Below are positions 1 through 10,346 of a DNA stretch of 64,000 nt, piece by piece (the first letter of the stretch is position 1; the number at the start of each line of letters is the position of its first letter). Source of the stretch: Chalara sp. BL73. Lineage: Eukaryota; Ascomycota; Leotiomycetes; Helotiales. Under the pieces are notes generated by a model that searched no databases, was not told the DNA's origin, and saw only the letters and a program-made list of their open reading frames with translations. The stretch lies in assembly GCA_918026815.1 (NCBI GenBank), contig CAKJVC010000095.1, forward strand, positions 62,001-126,000, in the 5' to 3' direction. The position numbers and the translations under genes are program-made.

Positions 1-593
1 GTACGACGACTATGTGGGCTGCAAGTCTTATTGTCGGAATTCTTGGCGTCGTCCCTAGAGTTAAGGCGGTAAATTACATCTTCGTTCTGATGGCCGTCAT
101 CTGGAGTAAGCTCTCTGAACTCACTTTCACTTTCCTTGGCATCTCCTACTTACGCAAGCATCTAAATAGACATCGGCCTGACGATGAACGGGGCTACGGG
201 TTGGGGTTTCATCGGCGAGATTTCGTCTCAGCGATTGCGACACTATACCTCGGGTGCTGCCGCGGCGGCTAACGCAATTACGAATATTGGTATGAACCAG
301 CTAGTGCCCCATATGGCTAACGCGAATGAATGGAACTGGGGCCCTAAATCGGGCTTCTTCTACGCTGGTGTTGGACTTCCATTTATTGCCGGAATTTGGC
401 TTCTGATTCCTGAGACTGCTAGGTAAGCGAATGCATCGTGTGATATAATTATGTGCATGCTAATAGCGCTACTTTCAGTCGTTCCGCCGCCGAGCTCGAC
501 GAGCTTTTCGAGCGAAAGATTAAGCCGTGGCGCTTCCATAAGACAGAGACCGCTACTCAGCGTGTTGTCGCTCTTAATGTCACCACAACCTAG
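1..593 (+). CDS. MFS sugar transporter, 3' end (partial)
   Basis: C-terminal part of a major facilitator superfamily transporter of the fungal hexose/alpha-glucoside type, which would import sugars across the plasma membrane. It runs in from the left edge. I read three exons, <1..105, 170..422 and 479..593, with introns at 106-169 and 423-478 (GTAAG donors, CTAATAG-like branch before the second acceptor). The spliced frame is continuous: two hydrophobic helices, then GEISSQRLRHYTSG (the cytoplasmic loop motif that follows helix 10 in this family), then helices 11-12 and the WLLIPETASRSAAELDELFE segment, equivalent to the PETKG..LEEID-type tail of sugar porters. Stop is TAG at 591-593. Family is clear from the motif and helix pattern; substrate cannot be told. 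Confidence 0.8.
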
Positions 594-2095
594 TTTAACG
601 CTATGCAAAGGAGATATATTGGAGTATTAACATGCTGCGATGGTGTCGAACGTACTTTATAATGGAACCGTAAAGACTAAGCTGTGAAGAAATAGGCCTT
701 GTTTGAATATTGTGAAAGAAGGAGCTGTCAAGACATACTGAAGCTGCTACAAACATAAGCCTACAGGGGGAAGGGTTGCCTCTTTTAACTGTTGATCTCA
801 TTTTAACTGTGCTCCGGCGTACCGCACGCTCCCGCTCTGCAGTAATCTTGGTTAGACGCTAATACTGTTTCTTACTATATCCAAAGTAGTCAACAAGTTA
901 CAGCTGTGTAATAACCTTAGTCAAAAAGCTATTAGCCGCATCTAGGTAGTGATTAAACGCGTTGGAGACGCGTTTTAAAACACGGGAGCTCTATAATAAC
1001 GCGTCTTGCTTTGGAAATATACACAAGAACCTAAACAATCCAGAAGAATGAACAATCAAACGAAGGAAACTTTTAAATGGCAAAATGAACGTAAGAATGC
1101 CTGTGCTAGACATGCCTTTTACCCGGCTCTATTCCCTGGTACAATTGAATATCTCTTCGGCTACCAGTTGCATTTTCTCACGTTTACAATCAACTATAGC
1201 TTACGCCAGGTTCAATAATCACTTATGACCTGAGCACTATCTCGAAATACGTTTTCGCATGCTACTCGTTGAGCATTATGTTACGTTAGATACTATTGCG
1301 AATCCGGAAACATCTTTCCTCGCTCAGATCACTCGCTAGTACTCCTAATCTTGCCTGGAGGAGTTATTCGAAGCTCTGCGCGAGTAGATGGTGCCATATT
1401 GAGAGGTTGTTGAAGAAAGGTTGGTTGTTGATCGAGGAAATTAGCGTGCCCCGCCACGAATTCTGACACTCACTGGTGCACCCAGAGCTGTAACACTTCT
1501 CTCTTGCTTGAGCTCCCTTCTTTCTTCACTTAGTTGCTCGCTCTATAACAGCATATACTTGACTCTCATACACCACAGTAAGTGGTAGTTCCGTCACATC
1601 ATTATTCAATAACAGGCCAAGACTATCATCATAGTGGCTCTCATAAGAATGCACAAACGAGCGGAAGGATTCTTGGAGCCAGCCGCAACCTCAGAGGCCT
1701 GCTCTAGCCATGTTCTTGAAACAAACACCGCGAGGTATTTTTGGAGGACGGCTGTATACTATGCGAACGGCCTACGGTAACAAAGCAAGGGAACGAAGGG
1801 CCGTCTGGTTCTTGGCTGGCTGGATCTAGGTCTTTTAAACTATCTGGATATAAAGGGCGACTCGATATAGATAGTTAACGCATTAGCTTTGAAATAATTA
1901 AGAGGTTCAGGAGAAATCTTGTTGCTACAATGTCCTATAGACGGGACTACATAATCCTGAGTAAAGTAGCGAAGATGATTAATAAGATGCTAGTATACCT
2001 AGGTACCTAACTGTTATCACTTATCATTTCTCACTATATAAAACTAACTAATTCCAGTGGATACTAAAGTTCTTCAAGCCTTGTAACTTGCAATC
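594..2095. other. Gene-free stretch between transporter and ankyrin gene
   Basis: No coding pattern recognised on either strand. The longest open frame (70 codons near 1006-1218) shows no family resemblance. No repeat shared with the rest of the window was seen. Confidence 0.5.
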
Positions 2096-3394
2096 TCACA
2101 AGCATTCCTGAACATCAGCTCCAGCATCGAGAAGTAGTTGCATAACTGCTTCGCTGCCTCGAGTAACCGCTCGACACAGTGCTGTTGCTCCATTATGATC
2201 TATCGCAGAAATGTCAGCACCAGCGTTAAGGAGTAGCTGCGTTATCGCTTCGTGACCACAAGCAGCTGCTATATGTAATACTGTTGCGCCGTCACTGTCG
2301 GCCGTAGAAATATCGGACCCGGCATCAAGAAGAAGGCTCGTCAATGCTTTGTTGCGCCCCATCACGGCTAAATGTAGGGGTGTTGTTCCGTCATTTGCTG
2401 CGACGGAAATATCGGCTCCGGCATTGATGAGAAGGCGTGGAATTGTTAGAGATTCGTCTTGTCCGGACATCGCATAGTGTAGCGGTGTCTGTCCGCTACT
2501 GTTCGCCACGGACACGTCCGCTCCCGCATTAAGAAGCAATTGTACGATTACTTCATCGTTTCCTCCAGCGGCCAGGTGCAGTGCTGTTTCTTCGCAGTAG
2601 TTTCGCTTCGATATATCCGCTCCAGCAGCCAGCAGTATTCGAGCTATTGCTTCATGGCCCCAGTTGGCTGCATTGTGCAGTGCCGTTACGCCATCCTCAT
2701 CTGCAGCGGACACGTCATCTCCAGCGTCAATGAGAAGTCGAGCCACTGCTTCGTGTCCTTTGCCACTAGCCACGGACAGCGCCGTTCCTCGAGTAGTCGC
2801 GCAAGGTTTTACGCCAGTGTCAAGAAGTAACTTTGTCGCGTTTACCTTCCCTCCTTCAGCTGCGTAATGAAGCGCCGTGAAATCCCGATCCAGCGCCGAT
2901 GGGTCAGCTCCGGCACCAAGGAATAGGCGTAATAATGTTTCGTTCCCTGAGCTAGCTGCGGCATGTAGTGCGGTGCTGCTACCAGTGGGATTCGCTCCAG
3001 CGTCTAAGAGCAGTTGCACCAGCGTGTCGTGCCCATAACGAGTTGCTAACTCTAATGCTGTCACACCTCTCCGGTCTTGTGCCGAAACATTGGCTCCGGA
3101 ATCCAAGAGCAGTTGACATATCTCGGCATAGCCTGCATATGCTGCGAAGTGTAGGGGCTCCCCTCCAGGGAGTATGTTTGTATCAGATGGAGCAGAAACA
3201 TCAGCTCCAGCCTTTATGAGTGCCTCCGTTTCCTTTTTATCGCCGCGCATCACCGCCTCGTGCAGTTCTGAAAATTCACGTTTCACCCAAGGGAGATTGT
3301 TGTCTAAGGGAAATGGCACGCTTGGGATCAGGAAGCTTGGCGGAATTGTTTGATTCGTTTGATTCAAAAATGCAGCGAGAGCTGGATCCATCAT
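2096..3394 (-). CDS. Ankyrin-repeat protein, 432 aa
   Basis: Single-exon protein made almost entirely of ankyrin repeats, which act as protein-protein interaction scaffolds. About twelve consecutive ~33-residue units can be counted from residue ~40 to the C-terminus. They carry the diagnostic TALHxAAxxG and LLLxAGADxS patterns (for example TALHNAANWGHEAIARILL and TPLHLAVMGRNKALTSLLL). The N-terminal ~40 residues are non-repeat. The stop falls inside the last repeat (LLLDAGADVQECL), so a capping repeat is missing or degenerate. No signal peptide, transmembrane segment or catalytic domain is visible. In fungi such proteins are often parts of larger NLR-like or Pfs/NACHT proteins, but no such domain is encoded just upstream. 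The start is the first of two adjacent ATGs. Function unknown. Confidence 0.85.
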   Translation of the reverse strand: MMDPALAAFLNQTNQTIPPSFLIPSVPFPLDNNLPWVKREFSELHEAVMRGDKKETEALIKAGADVSAPSDTNILPGGEPLHFAAYAGYAEICQLLLDSGANVSAQDRRGVTALELATRYGHDTLVQLLLDAGANPTGSSTALHAAASSGNETLLRLFLGAGADPSALDRDFTALHYAAEGGKVNATKLLLDTGVKPCATTRGTALSVASGKGHEAVARLLIDAGDDVSAADEDGVTALHNAANWGHEAIARILLAAGADISKRNYCEETALHLAAGGNDEVIVQLLLNAGADVSVANSSGQTPLHYAMSGQDESLTIPRLLINAGADISVAANDGTTPLHLAVMGRNKALTSLLLDAGSDISTADSDGATVLHIAAACGHEAITQLLLNAGADISAIDHNGATALCRAVTRGSEAVMQLLLDAGADVQECL

Positions 3395-4106
3395 AAATAA
3401 AATGCCTGGTGAAGTGCGCCTCTGATGAAATAGAGATCGATCGATACAGATATTTTAGCGCAAGGCACAAACGCTTTTATGATAACCTGTTGTTGCGTCA
3501 GGCACGGAGATATAATTGCTATCTTCTATTGTATGGAAGGGCTCCCGGACCATATATAGCTAGAGGGGTACTGCACGGCCAGCCTAACCATCCACAGACC
3601 CGCACTGCTGCCTGTGTTGACATAGGATGAAGGGACCTCACCAGCCACTACGAACACCCAAATGGCCAAAAGTAGACGAGCCAAGATGTGTGCCTTCAAA
3701 AGGCCTTCAAAATGCCTTCGAAATGAGCTGGAAGGCACAGAGAAGGAAGGTTCCTCGAAGAGAGAGGCGCGGGCTTCGGCCTTTCTTTTCTCCGTTCCTT
3801 ACTAAAAATAGTCGGACCATGATTTAATCCGGCCTAGCGTTTTCCGAAGATATTTCGTGCGTTTCTGTATTAATGAGTATGCTGGTTAGCCAACATTTAG
3901 TACTAACTTTCCTCTAGTACTACCAAGCGTGAGTGCTATCCCAATACTCGTACTAACCCAGGGTTTGTGCCATAATATTGCTGATACTAACGGTCCCTCA
4001 GTAGCATCGAGACACTAGCGCCAACGCACTACTACCTGTTCCGCGCCAACTCATGCCTAGTACTATGCGGTTCGTGACATTATAGTTTACAAGTAGAAAA
4101 TATCAC
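3395..4106. other. Gene-free stretch
   Basis: Upstream of the ankyrin gene. Only short frames without family resemblance; no repeat identified up to the dispersed repeat at about 4107. Confidence 0.45.
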
Positions 4107-4308
4107 TGTAGGGTGCTGGATTAGTGTGGTACGAATTAACCCCCATTGATACGAAGCCTAATCTCTACCTTTTCTACTACCCTAGTTATACCCTCCGTAC
4201 CCCTGGCGACTCCCTACGCGCCTATATATATGCCAAGTCTCAAAGCCTTTACCGAGTCCCCTGGTTGCTCCTTTAGCACGTGACGGCCTGGCACCTGACA
4301 ATCACAGC
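4107..4308 (+). repeat. Dispersed repeat, arm 1 of an inverted pair
   Basis: About 200 bp that reappears in opposite orientation at roughly 8017-8227. Shared landmarks in order are GGGTGCTGGA, TTGATACGAAG, CTAATCTCTACC, CCCCTGGCG, CTCCCTACG, TTTACCGAG and TTAGCACGTGAC, with scattered substitutions between. Non-coding. The SAT4-type gene and the hAT relic lie between the two copies. Confidence 0.7.
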
Positions 4309-4384
4309 GTAAAATGGTCCAATTACAAGATCGGTATCAAGTTTTGGTGTGTCACGAATCCAAATCCTGGCGCTATTGAGGCTG

Positions 4385-4520
4385 GTAGAGGGGTGCTATT
4401 ACGAGGATTCTAAACTAAGGAGAGAGGGCAGAGCTCGAGAGGATCTCACTTATATATAGGACAATGTCATGTGCCATTAATCCTAATCAGGAATAGTAAT
4501 TTATTGATCACGTGTGAAGA
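4385..4520 (-). repeat. Diverged LTR-like fragment
   Basis: Contains GTGCTATTACGAGGATTCTA, a purine-rich stretch with AGAGCTCGAGAGG and a TATATATAGGA segment. This matches the order of landmarks in the ~172-bp LTR family found elsewhere in this window (CGGTGG..ATACGAGAATCTA..GGAGCTCGAG..TATATA..TCACGTGTG). The ends are not recognisable, so this is a decayed or truncated copy. Confidence 0.4.
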
Positions 4521-4572
4521 ACGGTAACAGCATAATAAATGTATTAAAATTAAACTCTATAACTCGATTTAA

Positions 4573-4712
4573 AGGTTTATTCCTGAAATGTCAGTGTCAG
4601 TAGAGCGCATCTTCTCGTCTTCAAATACTACCCTCCCTGATCGACGGAATCGCCTTAAAGCTGCTACAATTGAGTTTACTAAGAGCTTTAACATTTGGCA
4701 AAAGATTAAGTG
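4573..4712 (+). pseudogene. hAT transposase C-terminal relic
   Basis: A 45-codon frame closed by stops on both sides. It contains VERIFSSSNTTLPDRRNRL, the hallmark of the hAT-family C-terminal dimerisation domain (typically P.S..ERVFSxxG..x..RRxxLxxxTxExL...KSW). Here it continues ATIEFTKSFNIWQKIK then TGA. No RNase H-like catalytic portion is visible upstream, so this is an isolated 3' relic of a hAT DNA transposon. Confidence 0.75.
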
Positions 4713-6173
4713 ACTAAAGGTCTTACAACGAATCAGGTAGTTGTGTTGGCCAAGGGGTCTAACGTGCCGTGACCCAATTCTAATGCACCTGTAATACGGC
4801 CACACGGGTGTATTATACTGTATTTGTAGCCGTTTGTAGATCTTACAACTTTGCATATCATGATAAAGCCGAACTTCAATCGTTTGGCATCCGGATTCAA
4901 TAAACTAACGCTATAGTTGTTTCCTTCCGAGGGCTCCAAGCCTTACATGAAAAAGATATATGTCCATCAATGGCACAAAGCTGTGGATTATTACCGGGTA
5001 TCCCTCGGAAGTGGACCTCGCAAAGTATTCAGAATCTAATGTTACCAACACTATTTACCAATTACACGGGTGAGTTGAGCCGCTCATTGGTATTCCTATC
5101 TAACTCACTAAACGAGATTTTCGTTTCTGGAATTGTAGTGCTCGAAGATGCCAAGCCGACACCAAGATATCTTTTATATCTACGACCCCGTTCAGAGGGC
5201 CAGTGGATACTTTTTTCCAAGCAAATGGTCTCCTATGCACAACCAAGTGAAGTCTTTGAGGATAACTTTAGGCGGGATAATGAAACAATAACAAAAAGAA
5301 AACGCGCCGCTTAGAACGCCATATGTCCTTATTTATATGCAAATATCGAAGTTCGATCAAGTTCTAGGATAACCTTCAACTCCCTAACCCCGCAACACCC
5401 ACGCCTCACAACTTTTTCGGATCCGTTAAGATATCCGCTCTCGTTCTTTGGCCCTAGAGGCGAACTGCCTTGCATGACTCCGCCACTAAATCTAACCTCC
5501 ACAGGTCGGTAGATAGCACGTACAAAGTGTTCAATTCTTTGCTTGCCTAAAGAACAAGAATTGCTACTCAGGGGGTGAATAAATAATTTTACTAACCCCC
5601 TACTTATGTACATTCCGTTCAATTCGATAGGATCCCTTTTCCGATACTCGTTTCATGAGGAACCACAACCCAAAGCGCCGGCCCAACACTAAACTAAAAA
5701 AGGTCCTAGCGTCTTGCTTTGAATTCCAATTAACTTCCCCGCATTCCGAGATTAACCAGCCTTGTAAGCCAGAGTGCCACACATTGCAGCCACTGTTTGA
5801 CCCCCTTATGAATTACTTTTTCGACTCCAGCTGTGACGGCTCTCCGAACAGGATCACAGACCGGGGTGGTGGGACTTTTCAGAGTTTCGCATATTTGGGA
5901 GAATAGCGAGAAGAGTTTCTTAGGGGAACATTTTCCATAAATACGTATAGGGCGACTCGCACTCCGTACTTGGCAAAGCCTCGAAGCCTAGGCTGTTTCC
6001 GGGTCGCGCCAAAAGATCCGAATAAATGATCCGTGTCTTGGCAGTTGACGCCACACAAGCATCATAAATGCAGTTTTGCTTTTTACCCTAGAATATTATC
6101 GAGTGTATGCACAAAGCAACTCAATCCTATGAAATATTTTCTTATACAGCTACTTTGAATATTAGCAGTCAAG
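4713..6173. other. Gene-free stretch with an unrecognised open frame
   Basis: Contains an open frame of 114 codons (4970-5314, +) that I do not recognise: no signal peptide, membrane segment or motif, and a basic C-terminus (ITKRKRAA). Nothing else coding is seen up to the SAT4-type gene. Confidence 0.4.
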
Positions 6174-7490
6174 ATGTCGACTCCGAATCGTGTTGTGGAG
6201 ATATGGACATGGTATGGCGCTGTGACTCTTGTGGTCATTCTCAGATTGTAAGTTACTTGTTTTATCCTGTCGTTACTTTATATACAAATATTGAATGAAC
6301 GAAAATAGCATATACAGGTCGATTTCTTTAAAAGGGTGGAAAAATTTGAAGATAGAGGACTACGTTATGGTCCTTACTTTTGTATGTCCCTCTAACCCTT
6401 CCCCTTTTTATTGCACGCCAAGAAAGGCATACTATGCTTATTCGACTTTTCGAGATATAGGGGTTTTATACTAACCTCATTGTCTGGGTTCATATCCAAG
6501 CTCAACATCCTTTCACGAACATTTTACCTCCTTCGGGTATGGATGGCCTAACGCAGGCAGACATTGCAGACCGCGTTTATGGTAGCAAAATAGCCATTGT
6601 CCTTGAGCATTCCATGATTCTGACCCAGTGGGGTTGCAAATGGTGCATGTGCCTTCTATACTTTCATATGACGTAAGCTCTGTTTTGCCTAGTCCTGTGC
6701 AGTATCTGGCTAACACTTTGGAATGGAAGTGAAGGGTTAAGGGAACAGACATTCGTCAAATTTCTTATAGGGTATGTCGCTTTAGGCTGGGCCTTGATTG
6801 AAATTTTCGCTTTGGGTGTTTGGTGTCGGCCCTTCTCTAATTACTACACGGTAGGATATGATGTTCCATGTAAGTGCACCCTAGATTCTTTAGGTGAGTC
6901 CATATTTAATAACACGATTTATCCGCAGTTCAGTGCCAGGTTCCCATGAATCATTTGATTATGTCCTATGTTTTTAATATTTCAACCGACCTTTTAATGC
7001 TTTGTGTTCCACTGCCTTTGTTTATCCGGTCGAGATTTCCATGGAGACAGTATGTATCCTCAACTTATAACTTGTTATAAAAGGCTAACTTTGGTTAGAA
7101 AATTGATTCTTTGCTGCTTATACGGCCTTGGAGTCTTTGTTGTACGCACTTCTTGCTTTTTATTTTTGAAATTTATGCTTCTAGATAATAATTAGCACTG
7201 TTTAGGTTATAGCGGCGACGCTCAATAGGCTTTATAGCTGGGCTTTCCCAACCAGTATTTTATGGATTTTCTGGTATGTTCGCGAGGCAAGCACTGCCGT
7301 TATAGTCACCAACGCTTCAAATTGTTACGCCCTCTTACGCCGTATATTCAACCCAAGAGTCTCCAACAACCAGAGGGACCCAAGCATCTCCAGCTCGGCG
7401 CTTCCGGTAGCAAGCGAAGAGCACCAGATTTATCGCAATATGCGGCATACGAACAGCCGTAATAGTGTAGATCGGATTGCGGAAACATAA
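6174..7490 (+). CDS. Rhodopsin/SAT4-domain integral membrane protein, about 312 aa, 8 exons
   Basis: Fungal seven-helix membrane protein of the rhodopsin (SAT4/PTH11-like) domain family; members sit in the plasma membrane and some act as non-canonical receptors. My exon model is 6174..6247, 6318..6381, 6423..6462, 6501..6672, 6730..6869, 6929..7049, 7098..7140 and 7206..7490. All phases agree and no internal stop is used. Diagnostic blocks appear in the right order: MSTPNRVVEIWTWYG (N-terminus), KIEDYVMVLTF, VYGSKIAIVLEHSMI, GVWCRPFSNYYTV, FNISTDLLMLCVPLPLFIRS, LYGLGVFVV and WYVREASTAVIVTN. Two introns (6382-6422 and 6463-6500) are only 41 and 38 nt and flank a 40-nt exon, which is the weakest part of the model. 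The gene may therefore be intact or slightly degenerate. Confidence 0.8.
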
Positions 7491-8016
7491 CAACCGGCAT
7501 TTCCCAATTGGACAAATAGTGACTGTCACAGTAGATTAATTGATTATGTCATAAATGGTTCCAACCTCTCGGCAAGCTGGCTATGCAGGAACGGCTCAGC
7601 TTCGGCGCAGTTGCCGAAGAGCATCAAAGTCCTTCACTTCATTACACGAACACGACCAGTAACTTTGCTGAATGGTCTGGCTCCTATTTACGTTTATGTA
7701 CATATTCATATAAAGGAGTACTTTGCCTGTCTTAAATGCGCGCTTACTGGCAACCGCTTCTGCTATCTAACTTGTGTCTATATACATTCAGCCTTTTTCT
7801 GCTAGCGCCTCAAGCTTTTGGTTTCTTCCAGACGAATCATCATAGTTTCCTCAGGGCGAATTGCAAAATATAGACTAAATACTTGCAAGTGTGGGTGGTT
7901 AAGCACATGCTGGCTCGTGTTTTAACACATTCTGTGTGTAGTAATTCTCCTTTAATTGTAACGGTTCTATCGTGGTGTTGACCAGTCATGTGGGTAAGGC
8001 ACTCGTGGTCTATTGT
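7491..8016. other. Gene-free stretch
   Basis: Between the SAT4-type gene and the second dispersed-repeat arm. Nothing recognised. Confidence 0.45.
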
Positions 8017-8227
8017 GTTGCTGTCAGGCGCCAGGATGTCACGTGCTAAGGGGCGCTGAGGGGGCTCGGTAAAAGCACTGAGGCTTGGCATGTATGGGCA
8101 CGTAGGGAGCCGCCAGGGGTTAGGAGGGTATAAGTAGGGGACTCGGGATGTAGTAGAGAAGGTAGAGATTAGTCTTCGTATCAATTGCAGCTGACTTGTG
8201 CCACCCTACTCCAGCACCTTACAGTTG
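8017..8227 (-). repeat. Dispersed repeat, arm 2 of an inverted pair
   Basis: Reverse-complement counterpart of 4107-4308; the same landmarks occur in the same order on the minus strand. It ends about 20 bp before the solo LTR at 8248. Confidence 0.7.
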
Positions 8228-8247
8228 CCGTCGAGTGATAGAGTAGC

Positions 8248-8425
8248 TGTCACGGAGAAGTGGGTCCACACGTGCTCATGAGCCTGCGACCCGCTTTCCT
8301 GGGCTATAAGAGCCTACCTGGCATGACCTCTCAGAAGTAAGAATACACGCAAGTGCCGCATACGTTGCTCTAGCTCTCATAACCGAAAAGAGAGCCCACA
8401 TGGTACTGCGAGCTGCTCCGTGACA
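8248..8425 (+). mobile_element. Solo LTR-like element (178 bp) with 5-bp target duplication
   Basis: Starts TGTCACGGAG and ends CTCCGTGACA, a perfect 10-bp inverted terminus with the canonical TG..CA ends of a retrotransposon LTR. It is flanked by the direct repeat GTAGC (8243-8247 and 8426-8430). No internal gag/pol sequence is attached, so this is a solo LTR left by LTR-LTR recombination, or a non-autonomous element. Its interior differs from the ~172-bp family seen elsewhere in the window. Confidence 0.75.
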
Positions 8426-8877
8426 GTAGCTGTGTGCAGAATCAAGATTGTAGCGACGTCATCGGATTGAAGCATTAGCGCCACGCTAAATCTTTAGCTC
8501 AACGCTAGTGCACTTACACGTGACCATGACAATAAGATCTGAATTAACCCACAGCCAACCTTTACCTTCAAAAAAAAAACAAAATATCGACCATGGATTA
8601 TCTCAGTTTACTCAGACCACCTCGCCAAGACCACTCCACTTAAAATATCCGAACTAAGCCTACTCGGTTGTGAGCGTCAGCGAAGTGTCTGAGAACGAAT
8701 AGTGATCGATTTGCTGGTAACGATTGACTTTTAAGGTATTTTCAATTTATTACTATCCCCTTAACCGTCATTGCGGCAAAACACTGTAATTAATTACGTG
8801 ACTCCACACCATCAAAATGATAGAATACCGCGTTTTTGACCTTCATACAACAACAGCCTTATCACAACACCAAACCA

Positions 8878-10311
8878 TGCCTATTAAGGAGACTATTGCT
8901 GACTCTACTGATCCAGGAACCTTAAAACCTGATATTTCTCCTACTACAAAAACTGGTACATAGTTTGTGCCTTTCGAATGCCCTTAATTCGACTTCAAAG
9001 TCACTTTACTTCTACATGTTGCGCCGAACGACGCATTGGCTATTCGGGGCCTATTTTCCCCTTTGGAATCAATTGGAAATAATAGTCAATCATACGAATG
9101 ATTATATAAAGCAAAATCAAGCTCGAGGACCTCGTACGAAAGATGTTCGCATTGTACGACCGATTACAATAGCTGAGTTATGTGGGTACATAGGAATATG
9201 GATTTATATGGGATTACACATAGAAAACAATATTCAAGCGTATTGGAGTACCTCAGAACGATGCCTCGGCATACTATGGTTATTCAAATAATGGGGAAAA
9301 CTCGATGGGAGGATATAAATCGATTATTGTGTCTTTTTAGACTTGATGCGCGTGACGTATTTCAGAAGGTTTGAAGCAACTTTATACTGTATTATATAGT
9401 AAACTAACTTCATTTTTACTTTAGGTTGAACCTTTAAATACGCATATTCAGTCTATTTGCACGCAACTTTAGATGCTTGGCCGCGACTTAGCTGTCGACG
9501 AAGCTATGGCTCGATTTTCTGGCAGATCAAAAGATACTATTACAATACCTTCTAAAACTATTTCAGAAAGTTATAAAGTGTGGTGCCTAGCTCAACAAGG
9601 CTGTGTATTTGTATAATGTTTTCACAAAAAGGGGAAGGCAAAATCGAGGGCCGCAAAGTGTTGTATTAGCAGCGGAGCTTCTGTCGTTCTACACTTGATT
9701 TCTCAGCTTCCTACAGCTAAATTCAAGTATTGTGCACACTTGGATAATGTCTTTACGTCTACAATTACAGACGGCCAAAATATGGTTGTTCGAGAACGCA
9801 AACGCTTTTCTGGAACCCTTTTTCTTAGTTGGGACGGCTGGAGTTCTTGTAAGCGATTTACCTACAAAAAAGCTATCGATATCTCAATTCGTCGACGATT
9901 ATAATCATGAACTGAACGCTGTTAATCAAGCTGATCAATTACGATTATACAACTCTGGTTTTCGACGTATTCGCAAAGGGGGATAGCATGCTATTTGGCG
10001 TTGTTCAACGTTGTTTTAGTCAATTGCTATTTTCTTTCTTTCTATTCTAAAGCTTCTAATACGCAAAAGTTTACAACTCAAAAAACGCTCAGAATAGAGC
10101 TTTCTACAGCTCTAATGAAAACAGCTCAACAAACGCCACGCAGGAGATATGCTTCAACATCACCAAATATCGATTCAAATCACAAATTAGAGCCGACAAA
10201 TAGTGTTCGAGATTGCTATGCTTGCAAAGCAAGAGGTCATGTAAAAGCGCCTTCAAAACGCAGGATTCTAGGGGATACTACAGGCAGTTCTTCGCAAAAC
10301 CGATTGTCGAT
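8878..10311 (+). pseudogene. PiggyBac-type transposase, degenerate
   Basis: Remnant of a DDE transposase of the piggyBac/PGBD family (DDE_Tnp_1_7). Recognisable segments in order are LWNQLEIIVNHTNDYIKQ, ITIAELCGYIGIWIYMGL, LLCLFRLDARDVFQK, DEAMARFSGRSKDT, QLPTAKFKYCAHLDNVFTS, FVDDYNHELNAVNQADQLR (a hallmark of this family) and the cysteine-rich DCYACKARGH tail. A plausible intron (9371-9424) joins DVFQK to VEPLN. The frame is broken repeatedly: TAG after the N-terminal ~28 codons, CTT-TAG before MLGRDL, a stop after QGCVFV, and frameshifts. The element is dead. The left breakpoint of the 9.1-kb tandem duplication lies inside this gene at about 9359. Confidence 0.8.
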
Positions 10312-10346
10312 TAAATCTATTCCGACCATTCTTTCCCTCTTCTATC

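Noticed and set aside
4970..5314. 114-codon open frame as a gene
   Set aside because: No motif, no neighbouring exon signal and no family resemblance.
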